This document shows positions 25,692 to 33,367 of a stretch of 64,000 bases of DNA, in pieces. A model generated the notes under the pieces. That model was not told where the DNA came from. It searched no databases and worked only from the letters and a program-made list of their open reading frames with translations. Both the position numbers and the translations under genes were made by a program. The stretch is from the NCBI GenBank assembly GCA_038230895.1, contig JBBRMJ010000002.1, positions 1 through 64,000 of the forward strand, read 5' to 3'. The DNA is from JAJXTN01 sp038230895. GTDB taxonomy: Bacteria > Patescibacteriota > Saccharimonadia > Saccharimonadales > UBA4665. The first letter of the stretch is position 1, and each line of letters opens with the position of its first letter.

Positions 25692-26828
25692 ATGAAACAA
25701 ACACGACAACTAATCTTCCATCGAAGACGAACTTTGCTGTTGGCTGTCATGGTGTTCACAGCCATGTTGCTGGGCCCGTGGCAATCAGGCCGTGCCGCAG
25801 CGGCCTGCGCTGCGCAAGATACCTCACGCGGTCAAGTCTCAGCCAGTTTTAGCATTCCACTGACGGGCAGCTATCGGGTATGGAGCCGCATCAAAGCACC
25901 AGACAGCACCAATAACTCCTATATCCTAGAAATTGATGGTACAACCTGCGGTGTGGTCGTTGGCGACAGCGCCACCGCTGCCAACACCTGGACATGGGTC
26001 AACTACAAGACGGGTAACAGTGGCAGCCCGATTGATATTAATTTGGCGAGCGGTAGCCATTCGCTGACGGCGATTGGTCGAGAAGATGCCGTTTCGATTG
26101 ACCGAGTCATCTTCACCGCAGATACTAGCTGCGTTCCCTCTGGCACTGGCGACAATTGCGCCATCGTTATTACGACACCAACCGGTGGTGGTCAACCTGG
26201 TGGCAGTACCGGCGCGACCACCACAGGCGCGACCACGACAACCGCCAGCAGTAGCGGTGGTACGGTCACCGTCCACGCTTCGTCACAGCCACTGACGGTT
26301 AGCGGTGACACCAACCTGGTCATCGCGCCACCCAGTAGCGATAATCAGGGAGCAAGTCTCGCTAAAGTTGAATATTACATCGACAACAAACTGGTCGACA
26401 CCGAGACCACAGCGCCCTACACCTACAAGGTCAATACCAAGATCCTTCAGAGCGGAGTCCATACATTGACCAGCAAAGCCTTCTACGCCGATGGTACGAG
26501 CAAATCAACCACCCAAACGTTAACCGTCAAAAATACTGCCAAGAAAACATCCAACCAGACCGGTGCACTTGGCGTCAGTTTGTTGCTCATTGCGGCGATT
26601 TTTGTTGGTCTGTCAATCATCCAGCGTCGTCGTGGCGGGCTACGGCTCCACGGCGTCACGCTTATACCTGGCAATCACCCAGTGGTGGAAGATGTGACTC
26701 TGGCTATGCGCAGCTCGGATAGACCAGGTGATGTGGTGCCGGTGCCGACTCAGGCGCCAGCGCCTGGCTCGGTCATCGAGTATCATCCGACCCCGGATGA
26801 AACGCAGGGGCCAAAGCCAACACTATAG
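25692..26828 (+). CDS. Membrane-anchored CBM-like/Ig surface protein (hybrid of the two preceding genes)
   Basis: A 378-residue type I membrane protein. Its signal peptide and N-terminal CBM-like domain (ACAAQDTSRGQV, YRVWSRI, IGREDAVSIDRVIFT) closely match the dockerin protein. Its Ig-like stalk (AKVEYYIDNKLVDTETTAP), TM helix, RRRGG stop-transfer and tail (APGSVIEYHPTPDE) match the cohesin protein. It has no cohesin or dockerin, so it would present the same binding head directly on the membrane. A Thr/Ser/Gly-rich linker (about 165-205) joins the two halves. ATG 25692 is used; TATACT at 25661-25666 may give it its own promoter. Ends at the CIRCE of hrcA. Confidence 0.8.
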   Translation: MKQTRQLIFHRRRTLLLAVMVFTAMLLGPWQSGRAAAACAAQDTSRGQVSASFSIPLTGSYRVWSRIKAPDSTNNSYILEIDGTTCGVVVGDSATAANTWTWVNYKTGNSGSPIDINLASGSHSLTAIGREDAVSIDRVIFTADTSCVPSGTGDNCAIVITTPTGGGQPGGSTGATTTGATTTTASSSGGTVTVHASSQPLTVSGDTNLVIAPPSSDNQGASLAKVEYYIDNKLVDTETTAPYTYKVNTKILQSGVHTLTSKAFYADGTSKSTTQTLTVKNTAKKTSNQTGALGVSLLLIAAIFVGLSIIQRRRGGLRLHGVTLIPGNHPVVEDVTLAMRSSDRPGDVVPVPTQAPAPGSVIEYHPTPDETQGPKPTL

Positions 26829-26855
26829 CTGGCACTCTTGACTGCTGAGTGCTAT
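26829..26855. promoter_or_regulatory. CIRCE operator of hrcA
   Basis: Inverted repeat of nine-base arms, CTGGCACTC and GAGTGCTAT, with a 9-nt spacer; consensus CIRCE is TTAGCACTC-N9-GAGTGCTAA. It overlaps the -35 of the hrcA promoter, so HrcA binding would repress its own operon. Confidence 0.88.
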
Positions 26856-26865
26856 TTGTTATACC
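26838..26865 (+). promoter_or_regulatory. hrcA promoter
   Basis: -35 TTGACT (26838-26843), 16-nt spacer, -10 TATACC (26860-26865). The -35 lies inside the CIRCE spacer. Predicted leader about 25 nt with AAGGTGAT before the ATG. Confidence 0.7.
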
Positions 26866-26897
26866 ATAACACCTATAGATAAGGTGATTATCCAGTC

Positions 26898-27605
26898 ATG
26901 ACTGAACGCCAACAGAAAATTTTGAGTGCCATTGTCGAACAGTATGCCGAAGTCGCTAGCCCCGTCGGCTCTAGCTTGATGGCCAAAGTGTTTGGCGTCA
27001 GTTCGGCGACGATTCGGGCCGAGATGGCCGAACTCGAGCGACTCGGTTTCATTACGCAGCCCCATACCAGTGCCGGTCGCGTTCCGACTGATAGAGGCTA
27101 TCGTTTCTACGTCAACAATTTGATCGAAAGTCCGGGAGAATTGCTGCCGGAACGTCGTACCGAAAAAGCTTTGGTTACTCGCGTTCAGATGGCTGGCGTC
27201 CCAGAGCGCACTATTCGCAGTGCCGTCGATACGCTTGTCGAACTGACGCAGAATCTTGCAGTCGCCACCATTGGCAATCAGCTGTACATGAGCGGTTTAT
27301 CCAACCTCTTTGGTCAACCAGAATTCATTAACGGATTGCAGGTTCAGCAGGTCGCCAGCCTACTCGACAACCTCGAGCCCTGGCTGCGTGAAGCAGCGCC
27401 CAACGAGCCGCTCAGCGTCTATATCGGTGCCGAGAATCCAATTGGCCGCACAGCTGGCTGCAGCTTAATCATCAGTCGTTTCCGCAGCCCGTTTAGCGAT
27501 CGGAGTTACATCGGTACTCTCGGTCCCACTCGTCAAAGTTATCGAGACGTCATGTTATTAGTTCGCCGTGCTGGCCAAGAGCTTGAGGAGGCGCTGTATG
27601 TTTAG
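26898..27605 (+). CDS. hrcA: Heat-inducible transcription repressor HrcA (short form)
   Basis: Represses heat-shock genes by binding CIRCE; activity normally needs GroEL or another chaperone. The N-terminal winged helix is clear (SPVGSSLMAKVFGVSSATIR, AELERLGFITQPHTSAGR, PTDRGYRFYV). At 235 aa it is about 100 residues shorter than typical HrcA (~340), with much of the GAF-like/dimerisation region missing. The C terminus still ends in a recognisable IGPxRxxYxxV-type segment (LGPTRQSYRDVML). Two CIRCE sites in the window are its evident targets. First gene of an operon with the 79-residue ORF and grpE. Confidence 0.92.
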   Translation: MTERQQKILSAIVEQYAEVASPVGSSLMAKVFGVSSATIRAEMAELERLGFITQPHTSAGRVPTDRGYRFYVNNLIESPGELLPERRTEKALVTRVQMAGVPERTIRSAVDTLVELTQNLAVATIGNQLYMSGLSNLFGQPEFINGLQVQQVASLLDNLEPWLREAAPNEPLSVYIGAENPIGRTAGCSLIISRFRSPFSDRSYIGTLGPTRQSYRDVMLLVRRAGQELEEALYV

Positions 27606-27837
27606 GCTTCCAGAGTCCAGTGGTTCACCTGATGCAACTATCTTTGAGGCTGTAAGCGAGGCCAAGTCTTTGCGAGCTGAGGGCCTACCGGTTGCAGCAA
27701 TGAGCCTCGAAATATACGTTAGTAACGTACTTTGCGATAGTGGCATTGGGCGCTCGACGATAGAAGAAATATTTGATACAGCACGTCTTTCTATTGAGAA
27801 CCTTGACGCAGAAGTTGAAAGGATTGCCCATGGCTGA
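27598..27837 (+). CDS. Hypothetical protein, 79 aa, between hrcA and grpE
   Basis: A short acidic helical protein (IFEAVSEAKSLRAEGLP). Its ATG at 27598 overlaps the end of hrcA by 8 nt with GAGGAGG upstream, and its stop overlaps the grpE start by 8 nt. The tight overlaps make it a real gene and part of the heat-shock operon. No family recognised. Confidence 0.65.
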   Translation: MFRLPESSGSPDATIFEAVSEAKSLRAEGLPVAAMSLEIYVSNVLCDSGIGRSTIEEIFDTARLSIENLDAEVERIAHG

Positions 27838-28306
27838 TAAGAAACGGACAACAAAGGTGAAAGCCAACACTGAGCTTGAGGATCAATCGGCACTCCTAAC
27901 GGATGCGCTGCAGCGCGAACGTGCCGATGCAACGAATATCCGTCGCCAACATGAGGAGCAGATTACTAATTTGCGGACTGTAGTGAAGAGCAATGTCGTC
28001 CGTGATCTGTTGCCGGTGATTGATAACTTCGAACGAGCGCTGAAGCACGTCCCAGCCGACTTGGTCGATAATGACTACATCAAAGGCATACAAGGTGTGG
28101 TCAAGCTATTCGAGAAGACCTTGGTTGACATGGGTGTTGAACGCATTAAAACTGTCGGCGAAGCTTTTGATCCCACTTATCATGAAGCCGTCAGCATGGA
28201 AGAGGGCGAGGGCAGCCACGAAGTCGTTTGCGAAGAGCTTCAAGCCGGCTACAAAGTCGGCAATGATGTCATTCGCCACGCCATGGTCAGAGTCAAGTTT
28301 ACCTGA
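27830..28306 (+). CDS. grpE: Nucleotide exchange factor GrpE
   Basis: Co-chaperone that releases ADP from DnaK. The 158-residue protein has a charged N terminus, a long coiled-coil segment, and the family's conserved LLPVIDNFERALKHVP, GVERIKTVGEAFDPTYHEAV and AGYKVGNDVIRHAMVRV. Length is at the short end for GrpE. It is controlled from the CIRCE before hrcA, and dnaK follows after an unrelated exported gene. Confidence 0.95.
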   Translation: MADKKRTTKVKANTELEDQSALLTDALQRERADATNIRRQHEEQITNLRTVVKSNVVRDLLPVIDNFERALKHVPADLVDNDYIKGIQGVVKLFEKTLVDMGVERIKTVGEAFDPTYHEAVSMEEGEGSHEVVCEELQAGYKVGNDVIRHAMVRVKFT

Positions 28307-28373
28307 GCCAATGGTAGTAGCGATGTCACAATCTGCCAAAACACTGTAAACTAGTAAGGGTAAGTAGTTTACG

Positions 28374-29615
28374 ATGGCTATACACACTCAAAACAATCTT
28401 CGAGCGTTATTATTTGTCTTGATTTTCGTGTCGGTCGGTACTGCAATTCTATTTGTTACGCATGCTGCCACAAATACCTCGTCTGTTGAAACCGAAAGTG
28501 GTACCTTGGCAGGTACTGCGTCTATCGTAAGTGATTCGAGCGCTTCGGGCGCTCAGGCCATACGTTTTGGGACTGCTCCTCTGGGTAGCGGTGTGCTACC
28601 GATTCCGAGCCCCCTGAGCTCAAATTGGGTGGCACCGAGCGGCAACTACACCATGCCGGCGCAAACGGTGAATGTTTCGGGTACCGTAACCGTTAATTTG
28701 ACTGCCGCTACCATCACCGGCACGACTGGCTATCTCTTCAGCTTGACGCCAGGGAGTAATTTGACGATTATCGGCGGTACATTATCAGGCACGATTCAGG
28801 GCTTAGTGCAGGATAATATCGTTGACGGTGCAACAGCCACTGTCTCTATAGCCGGTACAAAGATGACCAACGTACGTACCGTTGTCTTCGCCAAGACTCA
28901 AGGTGGCCCCGTCTCCATTACGCTTACGAATGTCGTTGCGACGGGCTTAGGCTCCGGCGTCCGCGCCACCTCTGACTACATGGATATTGAAAACTGCACC
29001 TTAACCGGCGGTGGTGTACCGCCTACGGGAAACCCGGCTGGTGTTCATTCATTGGATGATAACGCTGGCAACATAGATGTCCCAGGCTCATTTTTAAAAG
29101 TCTTTAATAGCACAATTACTGGGTACACATCGACTGGTTTCCAAGGTGATAGCGTCTTGGGAGAAACGAGGGTGCATTCAGCCGACATCGAGAATAATGT
29201 CCTTGGTCACAACAGCGACAGTGGCGGCATCGATTCTAAAATGCACAGTGTCATCGTCAAGAACAATACCATCTATAGTGATGGCGGCCGTGCCATCTCG
29301 AGCCACTACGGTACGTTGACGGCGAGTGGAAACACCATTTACCAAGTCGCTACTTCAAATAACGGTGTCGGCAAGGCGTATCAGGGTACTGGTACTTTGA
29401 TCGTCAGTAATGATGTCGTTGTGCTGACACCTGGTGCGAATCTAGCTATAGCCGACGTCGTCCTATCGCCGGGCTCCGGCCCTCCTGCCAGTTATCCTCG
29501 GGTCGGTAACCTGACTCTTACGCATATAACCAATCAGGCGGGAACTGTCCTGCTCGGCCCGACGAAGGTTAATCCAGCCGGTGGCTTCACACCAACCATC
29601 ACGGTTAATCCATAA
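28374..29615 (+). CDS. Exported parallel beta-helix protein with CBM-like N terminus
   Basis: A 413-residue protein with a signal peptide (about 1-32, ending THAA). Residues 35-65 (VETESGTLAGTASIVSD, GAQAIRFG) resemble the first strands of CBM-like domains in patescibacterial surface proteins. The remainder is made of short repeated strands rich in Thr, Val, Asn and Gly (NLTIIGGTLSG, VIVKNNTIYSDGGRAISSH), typical of right-handed beta-helix pectate-lyase-like folds. No TM anchor. Enzyme activity cannot be assigned; such folds act on or bind polysaccharide. It interrupts the usual hrcA-grpE-dnaK-dnaJ order. Confidence 0.7.
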   Translation: MAIHTQNNLRALLFVLIFVSVGTAILFVTHAATNTSSVETESGTLAGTASIVSDSSASGAQAIRFGTAPLGSGVLPIPSPLSSNWVAPSGNYTMPAQTVNVSGTVTVNLTAATITGTTGYLFSLTPGSNLTIIGGTLSGTIQGLVQDNIVDGATATVSIAGTKMTNVRTVVFAKTQGGPVSITLTNVVATGLGSGVRATSDYMDIENCTLTGGGVPPTGNPAGVHSLDDNAGNIDVPGSFLKVFNSTITGYTSTGFQGDSVLGETRVHSADIENNVLGHNSDSGGIDSKMHSVIVKNNTIYSDGGRAISSHYGTLTASGNTIYQVATSNNGVGKAYQGTGTLIVSNDVVVLTPGANLAIADVVLSPGSGPPASYPRVGNLTLTHITNQAGTVLLGPTKVNPAGGFTPTITVNP

Positions 29616-29627
29616 AAAATACAACAC

Positions 29628-29654
29628 CTAGCACTCTTGACACCTGAGTGCTAA
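29628..29654. promoter_or_regulatory. CIRCE operator of the dnaK operon
   Basis: Arms CTAGCACTC and GAGTGCTAA around a 9-nt spacer; 17 of 18 arm positions fit the CIRCE consensus TTAGCACTC/GAGTGCTAA. Spacer contains the -35 box. Confidence 0.93.
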
Positions 29655-29665
29655 TTTCTTACACT
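29637..29665 (+). promoter_or_regulatory. dnaK operon promoter
   Basis: -35 TTGACA (29637-29642), 17-nt spacer, -10 TACACT (29660-29665), embedded in the CIRCE. Same geometry as the hrcA promoter. Confidence 0.75.
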
Positions 29666-29689
29666 GGAAGAGGTTAATAAACGAAGTAT

Positions 29690-30055
29690 ATGGATATAAC
29701 TGCTGCCAACCCCGAAACCTATTTAGCGATGTACCGCGCTGACCCCGAAACCTTACCAGGGGCGCCATCTAATGAGGCAATTATTGCGAAATATCCAGAA
29801 CTACAGAAGTCTAATAAGCCATTAACAAGCGGAGAACGGCTAGGTTTTTTAGAGATGTGGCAGCTGGCTGAAGTGCCGGAGACCATTCTCGGGTTAGACG
29901 ACCACAGTCTCGCAAGCCTAACCGACAGCGCAGGCAAGGAGCTGGCAGCGATAGTCTCAACGGAGCGGCGAATAGCCGACCTGCGTCGTATACATACCGC
30001 TGCCCGAAATGAATTATCCAGACGATCACATAACATAAGTACGAAAGAGGAGTAA
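29690..30055 (+). CDS. Hypothetical protein, 121 aa, first gene of the dnaK operon
   Basis: An unrecognised soluble helical protein with no signal peptide or TM segment. It lies immediately after the CIRCE-controlled promoter and ends 2 nt before the dnaK ATG, so it should be heat-induced together with dnaK. The C terminus is basic and Arg/Ser-rich. A role in proteostasis is suggested only by position. Confidence 0.65.
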   Translation: MDITAANPETYLAMYRADPETLPGAPSNEAIIAKYPELQKSNKPLTSGERLGFLEMWQLAEVPETILGLDDHSLASLTDSAGKELAAIVSTERRIADLRRIHTAARNELSRRSHNISTKEE

Positions 30056-30057
30056 AT

Positions 30058-31995
30058 ATGGCAAAAATTATAGGTATCGATTTAGGAACTACCAACTCTG
30101 CAATGGCGGTAATGCAGTCCGGTAAGCCGGAAATTATCGCTAACAGTGAAGGTGCACGTACGACCCCATCTGTTGTTGCAGTCAACAAGAACAAAGAACG
30201 TTTGGTGGGGCAGGTGGCACGTCGCCAACAAGTGACCAACAGCAAGAATACGATTTATGAAGTGAAGCGATTGATTGGCCGTAACTTTAATGACAAAGAA
30301 GTCCAGCGCGACCTTAAGCTCATGGGCTATGAAATCGTCAAAAGTGGCAATGGCGTCAAAGTCAAAATGGCCGACAAGGAGTACAGCCCTGAAGAAGTTA
30401 GCGCCATGATTCTCGGTAAGTTGAAGGCTGACGCCGAAGCTTTCCTGGGTGACAAGGTTACCGAAGCCGTTATCACCGTGCCGGCATACTTCGACGACAG
30501 CCAACGTCAAGCCACCAAGGACGCTGGTAAGATCGCAGGCCTAGAAGTGAAGCGCATCATCAATGAACCGACTGCTGCCGCTCTGGCCTATGGCCTCGAT
30601 AAGGGTGACAAGAAGGATGAGAAAATCGCCGTCTATGACCTCGGTGGTGGTACCTTCGACGTATCCATCCTCGAACTCGGTGACGGTGTTTTTGAAGTCA
30701 AATCAACCAATGGTGACACCCACCTCGGTGGTGCCGACTTCGACCGAGTCTTGGTAAATTATTTTGCTGCCGAATTCAAAACAGAGCACGGCATTGACAT
30801 TAGTAATGACAAGGCTGCGATGCAGCGCCTCCGTGACGAAGCTGAAAAAGCCAAGATTGAACTCAGCTCATCACAAGAAGTCGACGTTAACTTACCATTC
30901 TTGACCGCCGACGCTGACGGTCCCAAGCACTTTGAACACAAACTGACCCGTGCCAAGCTTGAAAGTCTCGTTGGTGACCTCATCACCAAGACTGCTGCGC
31001 CTTGTGAGAAAGCCCTCAAAGATGCCGGTCTGAAAGCCAGTGACATCAATGCCGTCGTTCTGGTTGGCGGCATGACTCGCATGCCAGCCGTCCAGGAGAA
31101 GGTCAAGGCTATCTTCGGTCAAGAACCCATGAAGGGTGTGAACCCCGATGAGGTCGTGGCTATTGGTGCTGCTATCCAGGGTGGCGTGCTGCAAGGTGAC
31201 GTCAAAGACGTGCTATTGCTAGATGTTACTCCACTATCGCTTGGGATTGAGACCATGGGAGGTGTCATGACCAAATTAATTGACCGCAATACAACTATAC
31301 CCACATCCAAATCAGAAGTTTTCAGTACTGCCGCTGACAGCCAGCCACAAGTGGAAATCCATGTTGGTCAGGGCGAGCGCGATATGATTGAAGGCAACAA
31401 GAGCCTCGGCCGCTTCGTACTGGATGGCATTCCTGCTGCGCCGCGTGGCGTCCCACAGATTGAAGTCACCTTCAACATTGACGCTAATGGCATTCTAAAT
31501 GTCACCGCTAAGGATAAGGGCACGGGCAAGGAACAGAACATTACCATCAGTGGTTCCGGTAGCCTGGACAAGGCCGAGGTCGAGAAAATGGCCAAAGAAG
31601 CTGAAGCTCACGCTGATGAAGACAAGGCCAAGAAAGAGCTCGTCGAAGCCCGCAACACCCTAGACAGCGCTGTCTACCAAGCTGAAAAATTAGCCAAAGA
31701 CAATGGCGACAAGCTTAGTGACGAAGACAAGAAAACGCTTGAAGAAGCCGCCGAAACTGCCAAGAAAGTCGTGTCCGACGAAAACTCTGACAAAGACGCT
31801 TTAGAGGCTGCCGTCAAAGAACTCAATGACAAGATCATGCCCATCGGCAGCAAACTCTACGAACAAGCCGAAGCCGCCGACGAGAAGTCTCGCGATGAAT
31901 CTGAATCAAAGGATGACAAAACCGACAAGAAAGCCGACGACCCCATCGAAGGCGAAGTCGTCGACGATGCTGAGACCCCCGACAAAAAAAGCTAA
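30058..31995 (+). CDS. dnaK: Chaperone protein DnaK (Hsp70)
   Basis: ATP-dependent folding chaperone working with DnaJ and GrpE. The 645-residue protein has the nucleotide-binding domain (GIDLGTTNSAMAV, VYDLGGGTFDVSI, VLVGGMTRMPAV), the linker VLLLDVTPLSLGIET, the substrate-binding domain, a helical lid and an acidic disordered tail (about 610-645, Asp/Lys-rich) in place of a conserved motif. Length and motifs are standard. A GAGGAG precedes the ATG. Second gene of the CIRCE unit. Confidence 0.97.
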   Translation: MAKIIGIDLGTTNSAMAVMQSGKPEIIANSEGARTTPSVVAVNKNKERLVGQVARRQQVTNSKNTIYEVKRLIGRNFNDKEVQRDLKLMGYEIVKSGNGVKVKMADKEYSPEEVSAMILGKLKADAEAFLGDKVTEAVITVPAYFDDSQRQATKDAGKIAGLEVKRIINEPTAAALAYGLDKGDKKDEKIAVYDLGGGTFDVSILELGDGVFEVKSTNGDTHLGGADFDRVLVNYFAAEFKTEHGIDISNDKAAMQRLRDEAEKAKIELSSSQEVDVNLPFLTADADGPKHFEHKLTRAKLESLVGDLITKTAAPCEKALKDAGLKASDINAVVLVGGMTRMPAVQEKVKAIFGQEPMKGVNPDEVVAIGAAIQGGVLQGDVKDVLLLDVTPLSLGIETMGGVMTKLIDRNTTIPTSKSEVFSTAADSQPQVEIHVGQGERDMIEGNKSLGRFVLDGIPAAPRGVPQIEVTFNIDANGILNVTAKDKGTGKEQNITISGSGSLDKAEVEKMAKEAEAHADEDKAKKELVEARNTLDSAVYQAEKLAKDNGDKLSDEDKKTLEEAAETAKKVVSDENSDKDALEAAVKELNDKIMPIGSKLYEQAEAADEKSRDESESKDDKTDKKADDPIEGEVVDDAETPDKKS

Positions 31996-32029
31996 GTACC
32001 CCTGATAGTCGCAGGATGATAGGAAATAT

Positions 32030-32491
32030 ATGACTGAAGTTTTATCGAATCCAGTTGATATGCAAGAGCACCTGAATACGCTCGCATTCAAGCTCGATAC
32101 TTTGATGGCTGAAGCACCGGAAGTTAGCGATGGTATAAATCTCAACCGCTTTGATAGTTCGAATGACGAACTTGGTCGATCCTACGGTATCGCTCGGTCA
32201 GTTAAACCCAATAAAACCGTTGGATATCATGCCAGCTTACAAGAGTCACCAGATGCGCAAGGTTTCGTTGAACGCTGGGACTATCACTGGGGGGCAGGGA
32301 AACCACACGCCATCTATACCAAGGTACACCAATCACGGTTGTACACCAGCCTAGTCCATCCTGTAGACAGTCGAAGGTCTATGCCTCTGGCGTCCGCCGA
32401 TGTTGAGATCAATATTCCACAGATCGTCAGCAATTACGAGCACGTGCGTCAATCGCAACTTGCTGAGACAGCGCTGGATGGATCGAGCTAA
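32030..32491 (+). CDS. Hypothetical protein, 153 aa
   Basis: Unrecognised soluble protein, Asp/Glu- and His-containing, with WDYHWGAGKPH as a notable aromatic-histidine stretch. It starts 34 nt after dnaK and overlaps cutA by 14 nt, so it belongs to the dnaK-dnaJ unit. No catalytic motif seen. Confidence 0.6.
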   Translation: MTEVLSNPVDMQEHLNTLAFKLDTLMAEAPEVSDGINLNRFDSSNDELGRSYGIARSVKPNKTVGYHASLQESPDAQGFVERWDYHWGAGKPHAIYTKVHQSRLYTSLVHPVDSRRSMPLASADVEINIPQIVSNYEHVRQSQLAETALDGSS

Positions 32492-32798
32492 TATCAATGA
32501 GCTCGTCCTCACCTGTGGTTCCTGGCAGGAGGCGCAGCGGATTGTGGATAGGTTGCTGGAGCGGAAACTGATTGCTTGCGCGGAGTTCATTCCGATTAAG
32601 TCGAAATTTAGTTGGAAAGGGCAGCTGGAAGAAGCTGAGGAGATCAAGCTGATCATGCTCAGCCTAGAAGATTATTTCGACAAGGTTGAGACTGTGGTCA
32701 AAAAGCTGCACAGCTATGAAACCATCGTCTTGAAAGCCATTCCCGTCACCCATCTTTCCAGCCAAGCCGAGGTATGGCTACAAGAAGTCACAAATTAA
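32478..32798 (+). CDS. cutA: CutA1 family protein
   Basis: A 106-residue small trimeric protein of the CutA1 family, linked to divalent-metal tolerance in E. coli though the biochemical role is unsettled. Motifs: VLTCGSWQEAQRIVDRLLER, LIACAEF, KSKFSWKGQLEEAEEIKL and HSYETIVLKAIPV, where family members have C-x-(N/E)-W-x-G-x2-(E/Q) and H-x-Y-E-x-P. The start ATG at 32478 overlaps the previous gene; an upstream in-frame ATG would add 26 unrelated residues. Confidence 0.88.
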   Translation: MDRANINELVLTCGSWQEAQRIVDRLLERKLIACAEFIPIKSKFSWKGQLEEAEEIKLIMLSLEDYFDKVETVVKKLHSYETIVLKAIPVTHLSSQAEVWLQEVTN

Positions 32799-32799
32799 C

Positions 32800-32808
32800 T
32801 GATAGAAT
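32800..32808 (+). promoter_or_regulatory. Extended -10 (TGA-TAGAAT) 8 nt before the 32817 gene
   Basis: TGA 32800-32802 followed by TAGAAT 32803-32808; 8 nt then precede ATG 32817. A possible internal promoter for the dnaJ part of the unit. Confidence 0.4.
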
Positions 32809-32816
32809 AGAGCGAT

Positions 32817-33080
32817 ATGAGAAATCCTTTCCGCACTGGTCTAAATGCTGAATTCGACCAACTCTGTTTGGCTGATGTATTACAGCGAGACTCCCGAATG
32901 CGTGAAGCTGCCAGCGTATTGGCGTTAATCGGCACCGGATTACACCTCAGTCACGACGACAGTGAACGTCTGATAGATACGCTGGCTAATACGCGTGATA
33001 TCCATGGCATTCAGCCTGATGATATTCAGGCGGCGCTACTATGGCACGAGCCATCTCTGGAAACCGGGAATATACGATAA
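32817..33080 (+). CDS. Hypothetical protein, 87 aa
   Basis: Unrecognised, helical, acidic; contains ADVLQRDSRMREAASVLALI and a C-terminal GIQPDDIQAALLW. Stop TAA overlaps the next ATG by one base (TAATG). Co-directional with cutA and dnaJ. Confidence 0.6.
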   Translation: MRNPFRTGLNAEFDQLCLADVLQRDSRMREAASVLALIGTGLHLSHDDSERLIDTLANTRDIHGIQPDDIQAALLWHEPSLETGNIR

Positions 33081-33367
33081 TGGCTGAAGAAATGTTTTCC
33101 GACTTTACGTATCTGGGTGATTTTGTTGCCAAAGATCCCGACTTGGTAACCTTTTACGAACTTTCTATACGAGGGTTCACAACTGATGATCGAGTATCAC
33201 CGATGCGTGAGCGCCGCCTCATTGACTATGACCACGAGCAATTAGTGGCTGACCTTTCGGCTGTCTATGGCATCGATAGAGCGCAGGCAATTAATGCTGA
33301 ACAATTGTGCATCGTAGCGATTTATAATCAGATGCAAGATCAAGGAAGATTATTGTATGGCGAGTAA
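33080..33367 (+). CDS. Hypothetical protein, 95 aa, overlapping dnaJ
   Basis: Unrecognised acidic protein (MAEEMFSDFTYLGDFVAKDP). ATG 33080 is taken because it abuts the preceding stop; an upstream in-frame ATG at 33041 would overlap more. It overlaps dnaJ by 11 nt, so translation is likely coupled. Confidence 0.6.
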   Translation: MAEEMFSDFTYLGDFVAKDPDLVTFYELSIRGFTTDDRVSPMRERRLIDYDHEQLVADLSAVYGIDRAQAINAEQLCIVAIYNQMQDQGRLLYGE

